Shown here one piece after another: positions 63,561 to 64,000 of a stretch of DNA of 64,000 nt (positions are counted from its first letter, which is position 1; each line of letters starts with the position of its first letter). Source of the DNA: Sphingobacteriales bacterium (GTDB taxonomy: Bacteria > Bacteroidota > Bacteroidia > UKL13-3); assembly GCA_021298155.1 (NCBI GenBank), contig JAJTEN010000007.1, positions 1 through 64,000 on the forward strand. The letters run 5' to 3'. The notes beneath the pieces were generated by a model. It was not told the origin of the DNA. It did not search any database and was given only the letters and a program-made list of their open reading frames with translations. A program made the translations under genes and the position numbers.

Positions 63561-64000
63561 ATGAAAATTTCTTATTGGATTAAAGCAGCGCGTTTACGCA
63601 CATTATTTCTCTCTTTATCATGCATTTGGGCAGGTATACTCTCGGTTCAAACCGTACAAAAAATAGATCCGTTGATTAGTATCTTTACTTTCTTAACGGC
63701 ATTATTCCTGCAAATACTATCAAACTTTGCCAACGATTATGGAGACAGTGTGCACGGAGCCGACAATAAGCAGAGAAAAGGCCCAAGCAGGTCGGTTCAA
63801 GCAGGATTTATTAGTGCCGAGCAAATGAAAATGGCAATGCTTCTTTTTGCTGGCTTGGCGCTTATTTCTGGTTTGTTCTTACTCTACTTGGCCAAACCCA
63901 TTATTGGATTAGCGGCTTTCCTGGCGCTACTAGGAATTGGAATTATTGCTATAATAGCTGCAATTGCATACACAAATGGGAAAAGACCATATGGATATGC
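63561..64000 (+). CDS. menA: 1,4-dihydroxy-2-naphthoate polyprenyltransferase (5' part, runs off window)
   Basis: Absent from the ORF track because it is cut by the window end. An open frame from ATG 63561 gives at least 146 residues: MKISYWIKAARLRTLFLSLS, then LQILSNFANDYGDSVHGADN, the first Asp-rich prenyl-diphosphate binding motif (N-x-x-x-D-Y-x-D). KRKGPSRSVQAGFIS follows, then several membrane helices. This matches MenA, which prenylates dihydroxynaphthoate in menaquinone synthesis. It belongs to the same pathway as menD and menB at 34-36.7 kb. Confidence 0.92.
   Translation, partial: MKISYWIKAARLRTLFLSLSCIWAGILSVQTVQKIDPLISIFTFLTALFLQILSNFANDYGDSVHGADNKQRKGPSRSVQAGFISAEQMKMAMLLFAGLALISGLFLLYLAKPIIGLAAFLALLGIGIIAIIAAIAYTNGKRPYGY

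Overview
The window reads as a chromosomal segment of a free-living Bacteroidota bacterium. It is AT-rich (roughly 38-40% G+C by eye, not computed). It carries several proteins with C-terminal type IX secretion (T9SS) sorting domains, a PorV/PorQ-family outer-membrane protein, Bacteroidota-only families (DUF4834, DUF5522, DUF4468, DUF4465) and TAnnTTTG-type -7 promoter boxes, several lying almost on the start codon. Other lineage markers are bacillithiol (bshA), menaquinone (menD, menB, menA) and kynurenine-pathway genes. I cannot place it below phylum with confidence. No rRNA, tRNA, prophage, classical IS or CRISPR array was seen.

Layout. 1-3.1 kb: 5' part of a large surface protein of the ATHLVGG type, a hotdog thioesterase and a beta-helix lipoprotein. 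3.1-7.6 kb: a vitamin B12 uptake operon (cobalamin riboswitch, BtuB-like receptor, T9SS-sorted DUF4465 protein, BtuG-like propeller lipoprotein, small Cys-rich DUF5522 protein). 7.6-13.2 kb: surface-antigen barrel protein, asnS and a BNR-repeat T9SS protein. 13.3-17.7 kb: a split, SAM-riboswitch-controlled, B12-dependent methionine synthase. 17.8-20.6 kb: DEAD-box helicase and a PaaD-like Fe-S assembly factor. 20.5-36.7 kb: mostly plus-strand housekeeping genes (PAP2, glycosyltransferase, thiL, PorV/Q, bshA, purK, kynU, kmo, cyclophilin, menD, menB). 36.7-44.5 kb: a minus-strand block with a split transketolase interrupted by a vWA gene, and a multi-PAS histidine kinase. 44.7-64 kb: mixed genes including endonuclease I, msrB, a SET protein, xth, asd, lnt, rsmI, purE, a ClC channel and the start of menA.

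The most unusual structure is between 15.9 and 20.03 kb. Eight copies of a 30-bp element, each made of four tandem heptamers (consensus G[AT]C[CG]AT[AG]) followed by GC or GT, are scattered in both orientations. Two copies in inverted orientation tightly flank a 117-codon four-helix-bundle (S23/IVS-type) gene, and this unit sits exactly in the gap between the two metH halves. A second inverted pair, with only 21 bp between, lies in the metH leader between the SAM aptamer and the start codon. A third lies just upstream of paaD. The arrangement resembles RAYT/REPIN systems in logic, but with a small helical protein instead of a transposase. I regard it as the best candidate for an undescribed mobile repeat system here.

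A second pattern is a word-level one. The 7-mer GGTTCAG (either strand) occurs about 30 times by eye, several-fold above a rough base-composition expectation, and in all codon frames. The palindrome GGTTCGAACC occurs three times. Metabolically, the B12 operon feeds the split MetH, which is under a SAM riboswitch, so import of the cofactor and its use are both riboswitch-controlled within 15 kb.
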